Shown: piece after piece, positions 8,324 to 18,955 of the stretch
Layout: each line of letters opens with the position of its first letter
Position numbering within the stretch: position 1 is the first letter of the stretch
Origin: Paragemmobacter straminiformis
GTDB taxonomy: Bacteria; Pseudomonadota; Alphaproteobacteria; Rhodobacterales; Rhodobacteraceae
Assembly (NCBI RefSeq): GCF_014243445.1
Contig: NZ_JACLQD010000002.1
Coordinates: 923,013 to 987,012 of the forward strand
Length of the DNA: 64,000 nt
Reading direction: 5' to 3'
Position numbers and translations under genes: made by a program
The notes under the pieces: model-generated
The model's input: the letters and a program-made list of their open reading frames with translations, nothing else
The model's database searches: none
Told to the model about the DNA's origin: nothing

Positions 8324-9796
8324 TCAGTCCTTCTTCCACCCGCCCTCGGTGTGCTTGCGCAACCGGCTCGGCGTGTGGAACTTGCGGTCCTTGAACGGGT
8401 TCTTCGCGCTCTGGCTGCGGAACATGATCCGGATCGGCGTTCCGGGCATCTCGAAATGCTCGCGCAAACCGTTCACGAGATAGCGCTTGTAGCTGTCCGG
8501 CATCTCGTCGGGCCGCGAACACATGATGACAAATCCCGGCGGCCGCGCCTTCACCTGCGTCATGTAGCGCAGCTTGATCCGGTGCCCGCCCGGTGCCGGC
8601 GGCGGATGCGCCTCGGTCATGGCGCCCAGCCAGGAATTCAACCGCGCCGTGGTGATGCGCTTGTTCCAGATGTCATGCGCGCGCCGGATGGCATCGTGCA
8701 GCCGGTCAAGCCCGCGCCCCGTCTTGGCCGAAACCGTGATCAGCGGCGCACCACGCAGCTGCGGCAGCAACCGCTCGAACATCTCTTTCAGTTCGGCCAG
8801 CTTTTCCTGCTTCTCGTCTTCCAGATCCCACTTGTTCACCGCGACGACGACCGCTCGCCCCTCGGTCTCTGCATAATCCGCAATCCGCAGATCCTGCACC
8901 TCGAAAGGAATCTCCACATCCAGCAGCACGACGACGACCTCGGCAAAGCGCACGGCGCGCAGACCATCGGCCACCGACAGCTTTTCCAGCTTCTCGGTCA
9001 CGCGCGCCTTCTTGCGCATCCCGGCGGTGTCGAAAATCCGGATCGGCGTGCCCTGCCATTCCGACCGCACCGAAATCGCATCCCGCGTGATCCCCGGCTC
9101 GGGGCCGGTAAGCAGACGGTCCTCGCCGATGATCTTGTTGATCAAGGTCGATTTTCCGGCATTGGGCCGCCCGATCACGGCAATCTGCAACGGCTTTTTC
9201 GCGGTCGGGCGATGCGCCGTCTCGTCGATCTCGTCCTCGCCCAGTTCCTCGGGCAGGTCGACCTCGGTCTCGGGGGTGTTCTCGGCCTCGCGCTCGGCGA
9301 ATTCATCGACCAGGGGGCGCAGCAGACGGTAAAGATCGTCCATCCCCTCGCCATGTTCGGCCGACATCCGCACCGGCTCGCCCAGCCCAAGGCTCCAGGC
9401 CTCGATCGCGCCGCCATCACCGGCTGCGCCCTCGGCCTTGTTCACGCCAAGGATCACCCGCGCCGATTTCTTCCGCAGGATATCGGCAAAGACCTCGTCC
9501 GTCGGGGTCACGCCCATGCGCCCGTCGATCAGGAACAGGCAGATATCGGCCATTTCCACCGCGCGCTCGGTCAACCGCCGCATCCGGCCCTGAAGGCTGT
9601 CGTCGGTGACCTCTTCCAGCCCCGCCGTATCGATCACGGTAAAGCGCAGGTCGAACAGCCGCGCGTCGCCCTCGCGCAGGTCGCGGGTCACACCCGGCTG
9701 GTCATCGACCAAAGCCAGCTTGCGCCCGACCAGACGGTTGAACAACGTCGACTTGCCCACATTGGGCCGCCCGACAATGGCGAGAGTGAAGCTCAT
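8324..9796 (-). CDS. der: Ribosome biogenesis GTPase Der (EngA)
   Basis: A 490-residue tandem GTPase that acts in 50S subunit assembly. The first G domain starts at residue 8 (GRPNVGKS), with DTAGLEEV as its switch II. The second (GRPNAGKS, about residue 210) has [11 protein letters not shown] and VNKWD. The C-terminal KH-like domain ends in basic residues. The first domain has NKAE where NKxD is usual, a variation I believe is common in alphaproteobacterial Der. It is 47 bases downstream of bamB. Confidence 0.97.
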   Translation of the reverse strand: MSFTLAIVGRPNVGKSTLFNRLVGRKLALVDDQPGVTRDLREGDARLFDLRFTVIDTAGLEEVTDDSLQGRMRRLTERAVEMADICLFLIDGRMGVTPTDEVFADILRKKSARVILGVNKAEGAAGDGGAIEAWSLGLGEPVRMSAEHGEGMDDLYRLLRPLVDEFAEREAENTPETEVDLPEELGEDEIDETAHRPTAKKPLQIAVIGRPNAGKSTLINKIIGEDRLLTGPEPGITRDAISVRSEWQGTPIRIFDTAGMRKKARVTEKLEKLSVADGLRAVRFAEVVVVLLDVEIPFEVQDLRIADYAETEGRAVVVAVNKWDLEDEKQEKLAELKEMFERLLPQLRGAPLITVSAKTGRGLDRLHDAIRRAHDIWNKRITTARLNSWLGAMTEAHPPPAPGGHRIKLRYMTQVKARPPGFVIMCSRPDEMPDSYKRYLVNGLREHFEMPGTPIRIMFRSQSAKNPFKDRKFHTPSRLRKHTEGGWKKD

Positions 9797-9843
9797 CTTC
9801 CAAGTCCTACTTCAGGAAGCAGCCCGCATACACGCCCCCGCGC

Positions 9844-11193
9844 TCAACGGAAAGCGTGAAGTTGCCCCCGCGCGCTGACGACGTACAGCGCCCCCCCCGC
9901 AAGGGCAGGCGCACTCGCGGCACCTCCGGGCACTTCCGCCCCGCCCACCAGCGCGCCATTCGTCGGATCGAACAGCCGAAGCTCCCCGTCGCCCGATGCA
10001 ACGACAAGGCGTCCGCCCGCAAGCACGGGGCCGAAATGCGGCACGATGGCCTTGCGCTTCTTGGCCTTGCCCTTGATGAAATAGGGCATGTCCACAGCCC
10101 AGATTTCCGCGCCCGTCGCCGCGTCCATCCGCACCAGACGGTTTTCGTCATTCACCACAAAGACCGAACCGCCTACCACCAGCGGCGGGTTCAGCGCGCC
10201 TTCGGTCGCCGTCCAGATCCGGTCGCCGCTCGATGTATCGACCGCCGCCGTCCGGCCCGAGGCCGTGCCGACATAGGTGACATCTCCCTGCACCACGGCA
10301 TCGCCGGTGATATCCGTCACACCCGCATAGGCGCGGCCCACGCGCTGCCCCGTCACGGGGGCCTGCCAGACCTGCACGCCGCTCTTCTTCAGCGCTGCCG
10401 TCAAACCGCCGCTGGCAAAGGGAAAGAGCACAAGGCTGTCGCTGACCGTAGGCCCTGCCGCGCCGACCATGCCGGTGATGCCCACGGGGCCCGCCACGGT
10501 CCACATCACGCGGCCGGTCTCGGCCTTGACGGCCCAGCCCGACCCGTCGCGCCCCACGGCATAGACCACGCCGCCTTCGATCGCAGGCGCGCCGGTCACG
10601 GGGCTTTCCAGCCGCTGCCGCCAGATCACCGCGCCGTCATCGGCCTTCAAGGCCACAAGCTCGCCATAACCCGTTGCCGCGTAAAGCACGCCGTCGGCAA
10701 AGGCGATGCCCCCGCCCGAAATGCCGCCGCCGCGGTCGAAGCCCGCCGTCAGGTCCGTTGCCCAAAGCACGGCACCCTGATCCGACGTCGCCTGAACCCG
10801 CGCTTCCGAATCCATCGTAAAGATGCGCCCGCCCGAAACCACAGGCGCTGCCGAAAGCCGGTTCTTGCGGCTGTCGCCGCGCCCGATGTTCACCGACCAG
10901 ATGCGCTGCGGGCTGGCCGACAGGGTGCCATGCGGTCCCGAATGCCGCGCATTGCCGGCGCGATGCGTCCAGTCGGCATTTGCGACCGCCGCAGGCAGGC
11001 TGATCGGTTCGGCACGGTTCTCGACCCGATCCGCCGGCGCGACCGGCGCAGGCTGCCCCTCGACCGGAACCGAGGCTTCCAGATCGGCCCGCACGGGGAA
11101 GCGCTCGCCTTGCAGCACCAGTTCCCGCTCGCAGGCGCCAAGCGCCGTGACCAGCGCCAGCGCCGAGATCGTTCCGATTACCCTGTGCTTCAC
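9844..11193 (-). CDS. bamB: Outer membrane assembly lipoprotein BamB (PQQ-like beta-propeller)
   Basis: A 449-residue protein with a lipoprotein signal peptide ending LVTALGAC (lipid cysteine at residue 21), then repeated beta-propeller blades marked by W..D...G. units such as AAPVVSGGRIFTMDSEARVQA and TSSGDRIWTATEGALNPPLV. It is the BamB scaffold of the outer membrane beta-barrel insertion machine. The start is GTG at 11193, which has GGGAG just upstream and places the lipobox correctly; a longer reading from 11235 would not. The neighbours der and a YfgM-like gene are the usual bamB context. Confidence 0.92.
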   Translation of the reverse strand: MKHRVIGTISALALVTALGACERELVLQGERFPVRADLEASVPVEGQPAPVAPADRVENRAEPISLPAAVANADWTHRAGNARHSGPHGTLSASPQRIWSVNIGRGDSRKNRLSAAPVVSGGRIFTMDSEARVQATSDQGAVLWATDLTAGFDRGGGISGGGIAFADGVLYAATGYGELVALKADDGAVIWRQRLESPVTGAPAIEGGVVYAVGRDGSGWAVKAETGRVMWTVAGPVGITGMVGAAGPTVSDSLVLFPFASGGLTAALKKSGVQVWQAPVTGQRVGRAYAGVTDITGDAVVQGDVTYVGTASGRTAAVDTSSGDRIWTATEGALNPPLVVGGSVFVVNDENRLVRMDAATGAEIWAVDMPYFIKGKAKKRKAIVPHFGPVLAGGRLVVASGDGELRLFDPTNGALVGGAEVPGGAASAPALAGGALYVVSARGQLHAFR

Positions 11194-11244
11194 GCCACGG
11201 CTCCCATTGTCACGCCAGCCCCGCCGGATCGGCAAGGCACTGTC

Positions 11245-11928
11245 TCAGCCCGCGTCTGCCGGCGCTGCCGGCTGCGGTGCGGTCGAAGGCGCTACCTCGC
11301 CCCCGAGCGCCACAATCATCTGTTCCGCGCGCGACCGCAATCCGGCAGGCGCTTCCTGATCCTGCATCAGGGCCTGCAACGCGGCCACCGCCTCGTCCGT
11401 CTTGCCCTCTTCCAGCGTCAGATAGGCCAATTGCTCCAGCGCCAGCGTGCGGAAGGGCCGACCCGCCGCCGCAATCGGATCAAGCGCGGCGCGGCGTTCG
11501 GACACCGATGCTTCGGCCCCCAGCACCATAACGCGCCGCAGCACGGCCAGATCCCGGTAGCTCTGCGGCTGGCTTGCATCATCCGCCAGCGCCTGAAGCG
11601 CCTCGAGCGTCGCGGCGCGGTCGGTATCGGGATCCGACGCCAGCAAAAGCTGCAAGACGGCCTTCTGGTCGCCATCGGCCTTGATCGCGCCCAGCGCCGT
11701 GCGGCGCTCTTCCACGCCGCCCAGATCCAGCGCATCCAGCACCGCATCGCCAAAGACCTCGGCACGGCTTGCCGCGGCGGCCTTGCGCCATTCGTTGAAG
11801 GCCGCGCCGCCGACGATGAAGACCACGATCAGAACCCCGATCCAGCCGTATTTGCGGAACATCGCAAAAAGCCGGTCGCGGCGGACCTCTTCGGTCACCT
11901 CGTCGATGAAACTGTCGGGGTTGCTCAC
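11245..11928 (-). CDS. YfgM-like TPR membrane protein
   Basis: A 227-residue protein with a short cytoplasmic lead (SFIDEVTEEVRRDRLF), one membrane segment (YGWIGVLIVVFIVGGAAF, about 27-44) and a periplasmic domain of TPR-like helices. An Ala/Pro-rich tail follows. This is the layout of YfgM, a SecYEG-associated periplasmic chaperone partner that sits beside bamB and der in many proteobacteria. It lies 51 bases upstream of bamB and is probably in the same operon. The assignment rests on architecture and neighbours more than on a catalytic motif. Confidence 0.8.
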   Translation of the reverse strand: MSNPDSFIDEVTEEVRRDRLFAMFRKYGWIGVLIVVFIVGGAAFNEWRKAAAASRAEVFGDAVLDALDLGGVEERRTALGAIKADGDQKAVLQLLLASDPDTDRAATLEALQALADDASQPQSYRDLAVLRRVMVLGAEASVSERRAALDPIAAAGRPFRTLALEQLAYLTLEEGKTDEAVAALQALMQDQEAPAGLRSRAEQMIVALGGEVAPSTAPQPAAPADAG

Positions 11929-12099
11929 GGGCTTCTCCAGTCCTTTTGCCCCGTCTTACACGCAAGCGGGTTTCCTTGCCAAGCCCGCACCCCACCCCTG
12001 ACGGCGACCTCCTGTCCAAAGTGAACCATCAAAGGGTCACAGTTTCACCATTTCCGCCGTATAGGTTGCAAACGTTCACGAGTTTCACGGGTGCCCGTC

Positions 12100-13836
12100 A
12101 TGTTCGAATTCCTGTTCTGGCCGCTGCTCTTTGCAAGCGTTGCAGGCTACAGCCTTGTATCGAACGCGACGGATAGCACCGCCGATCCCGCCGATCCGTC
12201 CGACCCTCCGGGACCGGATGACGGCTATATCCCCACAAGCGACACCGCCGGCGTGAAAAGCGAAAGCGGCGATCCCGACGCGACCGCCCTCTACGATCCG
12301 GCCGACTATGGCACCGTGATCCGCGGCACCAGCGGCGACGACACCGAAACCGCCGCCGCCGATAGCCCCGACACCGCATGGATCCTGAATCAGGGCGACG
12401 ACAGCCTGACAGGCTCGGCAAATGACGACTGGGCGCAAGGCGGCACCGGCAATGACACCCTGTCCATGTCGGGCGGAGATGACATCGCCTTCGGGGGCGA
12501 AGGCAACGACCAGCTTTCGGGCGACTCGGGCGATGATTTCCTTCATGGCGGGCTGGGCAATGACAGCCTCTCGGGCAGCAGCGGCGCCGACAGCCTGCAC
12601 GGCGGCGCGGGCAATGACACGCTCGACGCGGGCACGGGCGACGATCTGGCCTATGGCGGCAGCGGCAACGACGTGCTGGGCGGCAGCGACGGCAACGACA
12701 CCATGGGCGGCGGGCTTGGCAACGACGTGCTCGCAGGCGGAAACGGTGCCGACAGCCTCGCAGGCGACGCCGGGGCCGATTTCCTGCTCGGCGGGGCGGC
12801 AAACGATACGATCAACGCCGGCAGCGGCAATGACACGGCTCAGGGCGATGACGGGGCCGACCTGATCGGCGGCTTCGACGGCGATGACCGCATCCTTGGC
12901 GGCCTCGGCAACGACACGCTCTTCGGCGGCACGGGTGACGACGCCCTCGGCGGAGACGCGGGCAACGACAGCATCGACGGCGGCTCGGGCGAAGACACCG
13001 CCACCGGCGGCGATGGCGCGGACACGATCCTCGGCCTCGGCGGGTTGGACCTGCTCGACGGCGGCATCGGCAACGACCTGCTGTCCGGCGGCGAGGAGAA
13101 TGACACCCTCCTCGGCGGCGCCGGAAACGACAGCATCGACGGCGGCGAAGGGGCCGACCTCGTCGATGCGGGCGACGACGCCGACAACGTCATTGCCGGC
13201 GGCGGGGCCGATACCGTGAACGGCGGCGCCGGAGACGACATCGCCAACGGCGGGGCGGGCAACGATCTCATGCTCGGCGGAGCGGGCAACGACTCGATCT
13301 ATGCCGACGACGGCGACGATGCCCTGTCGGGCGATGGCACCCTCGACAGCCAGATTGGCGCTGCGGCCGGGAATGACGTCCTCGCAGGTCGCCTCGGCAA
13401 CGACACCATCATCGGTGGCGGCGGGGCCGACCTCATCAACGGCGACGAAGGGGAAGACCTGCTCGCAGGCTACGCCCTCGACCGCACCGCCGCGGCGGGC
13501 GCGACCACGGCCGACGGGGCCGACACCCTTGTCGGCGGCGCGGGCAACGACACGATCCGTCTCGGAGAGGGCGACATTGCCACGGGCGGCACGGGCAATG
13601 ACCTGTTCATCCTCGACGACGATCCCGCCGTCTCGGGCAATTCCGGCATCACCGACTGGCAGAGCGGCGATATCATCCGCATCGAATGGCAGGGCAGCAC
13701 CGCCCCCGTCATCTCGACCCTGTCGAACCCGACGTCGAACCAGACCGCCATCCTGCTCGATGGCCAGCAGGTCTGCGTCGTCAACGGCACGTCAAGCCTG
13801 ACATCCGCAGACTTCCAGCTGGTGAAAACAGGGTAA
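12100..13836 (+). CDS. RTX-type calcium-binding repeat protein
   Basis: About 578 residues. The N-terminus has a hydrophobic segment ([19 protein letters not shown]) and an acidic Pro/Asp linker. From about residue 100 to 470 it is almost all glycine-aspartate nonapeptides of the GGxGNDxLx type (for example [20 protein letters not shown]), which build a calcium-bound parallel beta-roll. The C-terminal 90 residues ([16 protein letters not shown] onward) form a non-repeat cap of the kind found in secreted RTX proteins. No enzymatic domain is visible. ATG 12100 was chosen; an in-frame GTG at 12091 is possible. No type I secretion adaptor or outer-membrane channel gene is nearby. The strong N-terminal hydrophobic segment is unusual for a type I substrate and might anchor the protein. 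Confidence 0.85.
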   Translation: MFEFLFWPLLFASVAGYSLVSNATDSTADPADPSDPPGPDDGYIPTSDTAGVKSESGDPDATALYDPADYGTVIRGTSGDDTETAAADSPDTAWILNQGDDSLTGSANDDWAQGGTGNDTLSMSGGDDIAFGGEGNDQLSGDSGDDFLHGGLGNDSLSGSSGADSLHGGAGNDTLDAGTGDDLAYGGSGNDVLGGSDGNDTMGGGLGNDVLAGGNGADSLAGDAGADFLLGGAANDTINAGSGNDTAQGDDGADLIGGFDGDDRILGGLGNDTLFGGTGDDALGGDAGNDSIDGGSGEDTATGGDGADTILGLGGLDLLDGGIGNDLLSGGEENDTLLGGAGNDSIDGGEGADLVDAGDDADNVIAGGGADTVNGGAGDDIANGGAGNDLMLGGAGNDSIYADDGDDALSGDGTLDSQIGAAAGNDVLAGRLGNDTIIGGGGADLINGDEGEDLLAGYALDRTAAAGATTADGADTLVGGAGNDTIRLGEGDIATGGTGNDLFILDDDPAVSGNSGITDWQSGDIIRIEWQGSTAPVISTLSNPTSNQTAILLDGQQVCVVNGTSSLTSADFQLVKTG

Positions 13837-13848
13837 ACGGCTGGCGGC

Positions 13849-15678
13849 TCACTCGGCCGCCAGCGTCTCTTCTTCCTCTTCCGCCGATTGCCGCGCCCAC
13901 ATCGCGGCATAGCGCCCGCCATTGGCCAGCAATTCGTCATGCGTCCCGCGCTCGACGATGATCCCTGCCTCCAGCACCACGATCATATCGGCATCCGCGA
14001 TGGTCGAAAGCCGGTGCGCGATGGTAATCACCGTCCGCCCCTGCCCCATCTCGCGCAGACTGTCCTGAATGTCGCGCTCGGTCTGGGTATCTAGGGCACT
14101 GGTGGCCTCGTCCAGAATTAGGATGGGCGGGTTCTTCAGCAAGGTCCGCGCGATGCCGACACGCTGCTTCTCACCGCCCGACAGCTTCAAGCCGCGCTCG
14201 CCCACCTTGGTCTCGTAGCCCTCGGGCAGCGACACGATGAAATCGTGTATCTTCGCCGCCCGCGCCGCAGCCTCGATCTCGGCCTGCGAGGCCCCGTCGC
14301 GTCCGTAGGCGATGTTGTAGCGCACCGTGTCGTTGAACAGCACGGTATCCTGCGGCACCACCCCGATCTGCGAATGCAGGCTCGTCTGCGTCACCGACCG
14401 GATATCCTGCCCGTCGATCTTCACGGCCCCGCCGTCGATGTCGTAAAAGCGGAACAAAAGCCGCCCGATGGTCGACTTTCCCGACCCCGAAGGCCCGACC
14501 AGCGCCACGCGCTGCCCCGCCCCCACATTCAGCGTGATGCCCTTCAGGATCGGCCGCGTCGCCTCGTAGGCAAATTCCACCGCCTCGAAATCCACCGCCC
14601 CGCCCGTCACGACAAGGGGCTTGGCATCGGGCGCGTCCACCACCTCGGCGGGCTGCGACAAAAGCCCGAACATCTCGCCCATATCCACCAGCGCCTGCCG
14701 GATCTCGCGGTACACGGTGCCAAGAAAGTTCAAGGGCATGGTGATCTGGATCATATAGGCGTTGACCATGACGAAATCGCCCACGGTCAGCTTGCCCGCC
14801 TGCACGCCCTGCGCCGCCATCACCATCACGATCACCAACCCCGTGGTGATCAGAAAGGCCTGCCCCGCGTTCAGGAAAGACAGCGACTGCCCGGTCTTGA
14901 CCGCCGCCGTCTCGTAGCGTTCCATCGCGTAATCATAGCGCGCGGCTTCTCGCGCCTCGGCGCTGAAATACTTGACCGTCTCATAGTTCAGCAGGCTGTC
15001 GATGGCCTTCTGGTTCGCGTCGGTGTCCTGCTCGTTCATCTCGCGGCGGATCTTCACCCGCCATTCGGTGACGCGAAAGGTGAACAGCACATAGATCGTG
15101 ATCACCACGATCACAACGGCCGAATACTGCCACCCGAAGACGACCGCGAAAATCGCCGCCACCATGCCCAGTTCAAGGATCAGCGGCCCGATCGAGAAGA
15201 TCATGAAGCGCAGCAGGAAATCGACGCCCTTCACCCCGCGTTCGATGATCCGGCTCAAGCCCCCCGTCTTGCGCGTGATGTGATAGCGCAAGGACAGCGC
15301 GTGGATATGCTCAAAGGTCTCCAGCGCCAGTTTGCGCAGCGCCCGCTGCCCGACGCGCACAAAGATCGCATCGCGCAATTCCTGAAACGCCGTATTGCCC
15401 AACCGCGCCAGCCCGTAGGCAATGGTCAAGCCCACCGCCGTCAGCCCGATCAGCGCCGCCCCCGTCGGCTTGTCGCCCGCCAGCGCATCGACCGCCTCCT
15501 TGTAAAGGAACGGGGTCGAGACCGAGACGATCTTGGCCAGCACCAGCATGACCAGCGAGATCACGACCCGCCGTTTCACCCACCCCTCGCCCTTGGGCCA
15601 AAGATAGGGCAACACGCGGCGGATCGTCTGCAATCCATTCGCGGGCTTTTCGTCGGTGGTGATCGTCATGCGGCGCAT
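13849..15678 (-). CDS. Atm1-type ABC transporter (fused permease and ATPase)
   Basis: A 609-residue half-transporter. Six membrane segments span about residues 35-320 and an ATPase domain follows, with Walker [10 protein letters not shown], signature [16 protein letters not shown] and Walker [13 protein letters not shown]. The N-terminal region ([23 protein letters not shown]) and the TM region resemble the Atm1/HMT group, which exports glutathione-linked sulfur, iron-sulfur precursors or heavy metals. The start ATG at 15678 has AGGAG eight bases upstream. It converges on the RTX gene, and a role in RTX secretion is unlikely because this subfamily differs from HlyB. Confidence 0.88.
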   Translation of the reverse strand: MRRMTITTDEKPANGLQTIRRVLPYLWPKGEGWVKRRVVISLVMLVLAKIVSVSTPFLYKEAVDALAGDKPTGAALIGLTAVGLTIAYGLARLGNTAFQELRDAIFVRVGQRALRKLALETFEHIHALSLRYHITRKTGGLSRIIERGVKGVDFLLRFMIFSIGPLILELGMVAAIFAVVFGWQYSAVVIVVITIYVLFTFRVTEWRVKIRREMNEQDTDANQKAIDSLLNYETVKYFSAEAREAARYDYAMERYETAAVKTGQSLSFLNAGQAFLITTGLVIVMVMAAQGVQAGKLTVGDFVMVNAYMIQITMPLNFLGTVYREIRQALVDMGEMFGLLSQPAEVVDAPDAKPLVVTGGAVDFEAVEFAYEATRPILKGITLNVGAGQRVALVGPSGSGKSTIGRLLFRFYDIDGGAVKIDGQDIRSVTQTSLHSQIGVVPQDTVLFNDTVRYNIAYGRDGASQAEIEAAARAAKIHDFIVSLPEGYETKVGERGLKLSGGEKQRVGIARTLLKNPPILILDEATSALDTQTERDIQDSLREMGQGRTVITIAHRLSTIADADMIVVLEAGIIVERGTHDELLANGGRYAAMWARQSAEEEEETLAAE

Positions 15679-15781
15679 AGGCGGGGCTCCTCTTGGGCGC
15701 CCTACCTAAGCCTTTGCCCCTGTTTTGACCAGTGCGTCAAAGTCACAAGACGGACTGCCCTTTTGCACGCTGCGCGCGGGC

Positions 15782-17173
15782 CTAGGGTTTCGGAATGGTA
15801 AAGACCTGCCCCGGATAGATCAGGTTCGGGTCGCGGATCTGGGCCTTGTTCGCCTCGAAGACCTGAACATACATCACTCCTTCGCCCATCGTCTCGCGTG
15901 CGATGCGCCACAGGGTAAACCCGGGCTGAACCGTCACCGAAACCGGCCCCTCGGCAGTCGCCGCCGCAGACGCCCCGGCGCCCTCTGCTTCGCCCCCGGT
16001 GGCATCTGCCGCGGTGCCATCAGTCCCGGTGCCATTGGCCCCCGTGCCATCGGTTGCGGCACCATCCGCCGCAGGCTCCGCCGCTGCCGTGGCCGCCTCT
16101 GCCGCCGCAGCCAATGCCTCGACCGTCTCGCGCTTGAACGGGGTCTCGAAGCGGCTCGTCACGGTGCCCGATCCGTCCAACTGGTCGACCCGCAGGGTGT
16201 AGATCCCCGGCTCGATGCCGATCAGCGTCAACCCCCAGCTTCCCGCTGCATCGATCAACCCGTCACCGACCTGCCGGTTGTCCAGATAGACCCGCACCAC
16301 CGATCCTCCCAGACCGCGACCGGCAAGCCGAACGTCGCCATCCGCCGTGTAGCTGATGCTGTCCACGGTCACGTTCGACGCCATATCAGGCAGCGACTCG
16401 GGCGATTGCAGCACCTTGGCCCCCTCTTCCGTCACCAGCAGCGCGGCAGGTGCGACCGGTTCTGCCGAAGCCGTGGCCGGAGCGGCCTCGCCCGAAGCCG
16501 CCTCACCCGAAGCCGCATCGCCTGTCGCGGCCTCGGCCACCTGCGGCGCGGGCGCCAGCGTCGGCGCGATGGCGACCGTCTGGGCCGAGGCCACCTCGGT
16601 CCCGTCGGCCAGACGCATCACCATCCCCAGCATGCGTGGCGCGGTGCTGGGGGCAAGGTTGAACATTGCGACGAACTTGCCCGCCCCGTCGGCGGGAACG
16701 GCGATGATCTCGGCACCATCGATCCGCAACGACACCTCGGCTCCCGAAGCGGCGCTTCCCGCCACCAGCGCGCTTCCGTCACGCTCGACCCTGACCAGCT
16801 CAAAGACAGGCGGCACAGGCGCGGCTGCAACATCGGTTGCGCCCCCCTCCGCTGCCGCATCATCCGTGCTTGCCCCGGGTGTCGCCTCGGGCTCCGGCGT
16901 TGCCTCCGGCTCTGGCGTCGCGGCAGGCTCCGGCGTCGCGGCAGGCTCGACACTCGGCGCGGGTTCGGGCGTGGCCACGGCCTCGGGCGTCGGCTCGGGC
17001 GCTTGCGTTGCCTCGGGCGCTGGCGTCGCCTCCGGCGCGGCTTCCGTCACCGCCGCCTCCTGCGGCGCGGGTCGCACCGACCACGCCCCCCACAGGATCG
17101 CCGCGACAACAGCCGCCACCCCTGCAACCGCACCGACACGTGCCCCGACCGACATCTCAGACCAAGCCGCCAT
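15782..17173 (-). CDS. LysM-domain protein with Pro/Ala/Glu-rich linker
   Basis: A 463-residue envelope protein. It has an N-terminal membrane anchor (about 8-28), then about 100 residues of PEATPEPEAT-type low complexity that corresponds to imperfect DNA repeats around 16880-17050. Two or three Ig-like stretches follow (for example VSLRIDGAEIIAVPADGAGKF), then a second low-complexity linker and a C-terminal LysM domain (TLWRIARETMGEG to PGQVFTIPKP). LysM binds peptidoglycan, so the protein probably bridges membrane and cell wall. The start at 17173 has GGAAGG upstream. The exact function is unknown. Confidence 0.85.
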   Translation of the reverse strand: MAAWSEMSVGARVGAVAGVAAVVAAILWGAWSVRPAPQEAAVTEAAPEATPAPEATQAPEPTPEAVATPEPAPSVEPAATPEPAATPEPEATPEPEATPGASTDDAAAEGGATDVAAAPVPPVFELVRVERDGSALVAGSAASGAEVSLRIDGAEIIAVPADGAGKFVAMFNLAPSTAPRMLGMVMRLADGTEVASAQTVAIAPTLAPAPQVAEAATGDAASGEAASGEAAPATASAEPVAPAALLVTEEGAKVLQSPESLPDMASNVTVDSISYTADGDVRLAGRGLGGSVVRVYLDNRQVGDGLIDAAGSWGLTLIGIEPGIYTLRVDQLDGSGTVTSRFETPFKRETVEALAAAAEAATAAAEPAADGAATDGTGANGTGTDGTAADATGGEAEGAGASAAATAEGPVSVTVQPGFTLWRIARETMGEGVMYVQVFEANKAQIRDPNLIYPGQVFTIPKP

Positions 17174-17280
17174 AGAACCTTCCCCCGACCTCAAGCCCCC
17201 TGAACGGAGCCCTTCTTTCCTTTGTAGTCAAATCCCGATACCACGATCAAAGACAATTCCCGCCAAGGAAACCCGCGCCC

Positions 17281-17835
17281 ATGTCCACGCTCCGCTCCGT
17301 CTGTGTCTTCTGCGGCTCACGTTCCGGTCAAGACCCCGCCTATGCCGCCGAAGCCCGCGCCCTCGGCACGGCCATCGCGGAAAACGGCTGGCGGCTGGTC
17401 TACGGGGCGGGCGACGTGGGCCTGATGGGCGAAACCGCCCGCGCCGCCCTCGCCGCGGGGGCAAAGACGATGGGCGTGATTCCCACCCACCTGCTCGGCC
17501 GCGAAAAGGGCAAGCGCGACCTTGCGCAATTCGTCATCACCGAGGACATGCACGAACGCAAGAAGGTCATGTTCATGAACTCCGACGCCATCGTCGTCCT
17601 GCCCGGCGGCGCGGGATCGCTCGACGAGTTCTTCGAGGTGCTGACATGGCGCCAGATCGGCCTGCACAGGAAGCCTATCTTCCTGCTCGACACCAACGGC
17701 TACTGGCGCCCGCTCACCGCGCTGATCGACCACATCATCGCGCAGGGCTTTGCCGAAGCGACGATGCGCGACTTCTACACCACCGTGCCCGATGCGCCGT
17801 CGCTCACCGCCGCACTCCGCGCCGCCCTGTCCTGA
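17281..17835 (+). CDS. LOG-family protein (cytokinin-type nucleotide phosphoribohydrolase)
   Basis: A 184-residue protein of the LOG/TIGR00730 family. It has a Rossmann-like start (SVCVFCGSRSGQDPAY), a Gly-rich loop (LVYGAGDVGLMG) and the active-site motif PGGAGSLDEFFEVLTWRQIG. The usual form is PGGxGTxxE; here Thr is replaced by Ser, a mild change. Family members hydrolyse nucleoside 5'-monophosphates to base and ribose 5-phosphate, and some act on cytokinin nucleotides. Its 3' end overlaps the convergent rarD gene by 61 bases. Confidence 0.9.
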   Translation: MSTLRSVCVFCGSRSGQDPAYAAEARALGTAIAENGWRLVYGAGDVGLMGETARAALAAGAKTMGVIPTHLLGREKGKRDLAQFVITEDMHERKKVMFMNSDAIVVLPGGAGSLDEFFEVLTWRQIGLHRKPIFLLDTNGYWRPLTALIDHIIAQGFAEATMRDFYTTVPDAPSLTAALRAALS

Positions 17836-18692
17836 CGCCAGCTTTCGAAACTATAGGCCGCCAGACCTGCCCAGATCATGCCAAAGGCGATCCGGTGCCA
17901 AAAGGTGAACGGCTCCGCGAACACGACCACCGCCGAAAGCATCTGCAAGGTCGGGTTCAGATATTGCACAAGGCCCAGCGTCGACAGCCGCACCCGCTTT
18001 GCCCCCCACGAGAACAGGATCAGCGGCCCGCCCGTGATCAACCCCGTGACGGGCAGCAGAAGGCTGATGCCCGCATCGCGTCCAAAGGCCCCGCCCTGCA
18101 CCACTCCGGCCCATTGCATCGCCAAAAGGCCGATGGCAAAGGGCGCCATCAAGGCGACCTCGGCCGTGACCGAAACGACCGCAGGCGCGTCGAGGCGCTT
18201 TTTCAACAGCATGTAGGGCGCAAAGGAAAAGGCCAGTCCAAGCGCCACCCAGGGCGCGACCCCCAGCCCGTAGGTCAAAACCCCCACCGCCGCCGCCGCA
18301 AGGGCCACCGCAAGCCCCTGCCCAATGCTCAACCGCTCGCGCAGGACAACCACGCCCAGAACCACGGCGACCAGCGGAAAGATGTAATAGCCAAGGCTCG
18401 CTTCCAGCGCATAGCCCCCCTTCACCGCCCAGATGAAGAATCCCCAGTTGAACGACACGATCGCCGCCGCCAGCCAGACCCGCAGCCGATGCGGTCCGGC
18501 AATCAACGCAGGCACCGCCCGGAACCGCCCCTGCACCGCCAGCAGCAAACCGAAGAACAGCAGCGTCCACAGCGTGCGATGCGCCAGCATCTCCATCGGC
18601 GGCACATCGACAAGCCGGTAATAGATCGGCGCCAGCCCCCAGATCAGGCAGGCCGCCATGATCGCCACGATTCCCTTGCCCGCCTCGCCCAC
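17775..18692 (-). CDS. rarD: RarD-like EamA-family transporter
   Basis: A 305-residue protein with ten membrane segments of the EamA/DMT fold. Family markers are the N-terminal GIVAIMAACLIWGLAPIYYR, MLAHRTLWTLLF and LVQYLNPTLQMLSAV. RarD proteins are putative permeases of uncertain substrate. The start is GTG at 18692, because GGGAGGG lies eight bases upstream and no nearby ATG gives the family N-terminus. The stop lies inside the convergent LOG gene. Confidence 0.85.
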   Translation of the reverse strand: MGEAGKGIVAIMAACLIWGLAPIYYRLVDVPPMEMLAHRTLWTLLFFGLLLAVQGRFRAVPALIAGPHRLRVWLAAAIVSFNWGFFIWAVKGGYALEASLGYYIFPLVAVVLGVVVLRERLSIGQGLAVALAAAAVGVLTYGLGVAPWVALGLAFSFAPYMLLKKRLDAPAVVSVTAEVALMAPFAIGLLAMQWAGVVQGGAFGRDAGISLLLPVTGLITGGPLILFSWGAKRVRLSTLGLVQYLNPTLQMLSAVVVFAEPFTFWHRIAFGMIWAGLAAYSFESWRQDRAARSAAVSDGASGTVV

Positions 18693-18814
18693 CGACTGCC
18701 CTCCCGCTGCGCGCTCCTCCTCGCACCCCTCGCAGGCCGCCGCAAGCCAAGGCACGACAAACACAAGGCCATTCCCGCCCCGCTCCCGCCCGCGCCACTC
18801 CCGCCCGCCCCGCT

Positions 18815-18874
18815 TCCTCTTGCCCCAAATATCCTCGGGTGGGTCCGGGAGGGCAGACAGCCCTCCCGGCGGCT
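18815..18874. repeat. Rhodobacterales-type intergenic repeat, copy 3
   Basis: The block reads CCAAATATCCTCGGGTGGGT, followed by the inverted repeat CCGGGAGGGCAGACAGCCCT-CCCGG. It lies between sodB and rarD in the same orientation as the copy at 1704. Both adjacent genes are on the minus strand, so the hairpin may separate their transcripts. Confidence 0.7.
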
Positions 18875-18897
18875 GCAACCTCTCCCGCGCGCGCAGG

Positions 18898-18929
18898 AAA
18901 AAGCCCGCCGCAGTGTCCTGCGACGGGCC
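18898..18929 (-). terminator. Rho-independent terminator of sodB
   Basis: On the minus strand a GC stem (GCCCGTCGCAG / CTGCGGCGGGC, loop GACA) is followed by TTTTT. It starts 27 bases after the sodB stop. It closely resembles the sox operon terminator at 20351-20385. Confidence 0.85.
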
Positions 18930-18955
18930 ATGTTCCGTGTCGACCGATTGGCCGG

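Noticed and set aside
12091..13836. The highly repetitive RTX DNA considered as a CRISPR-like array
   Set aside because: The repeats are imperfect, codon-aligned and encode GGxGNDxLx units in one open frame; there are no spacers of constant length and no cas genes.
16876..17050. Imperfect DNA repeats in the LysM gene considered as a mobile or regulatory repeat
   Set aside because: They are explained by the Pro/Ala/Glu/Thr low-complexity linker they encode.
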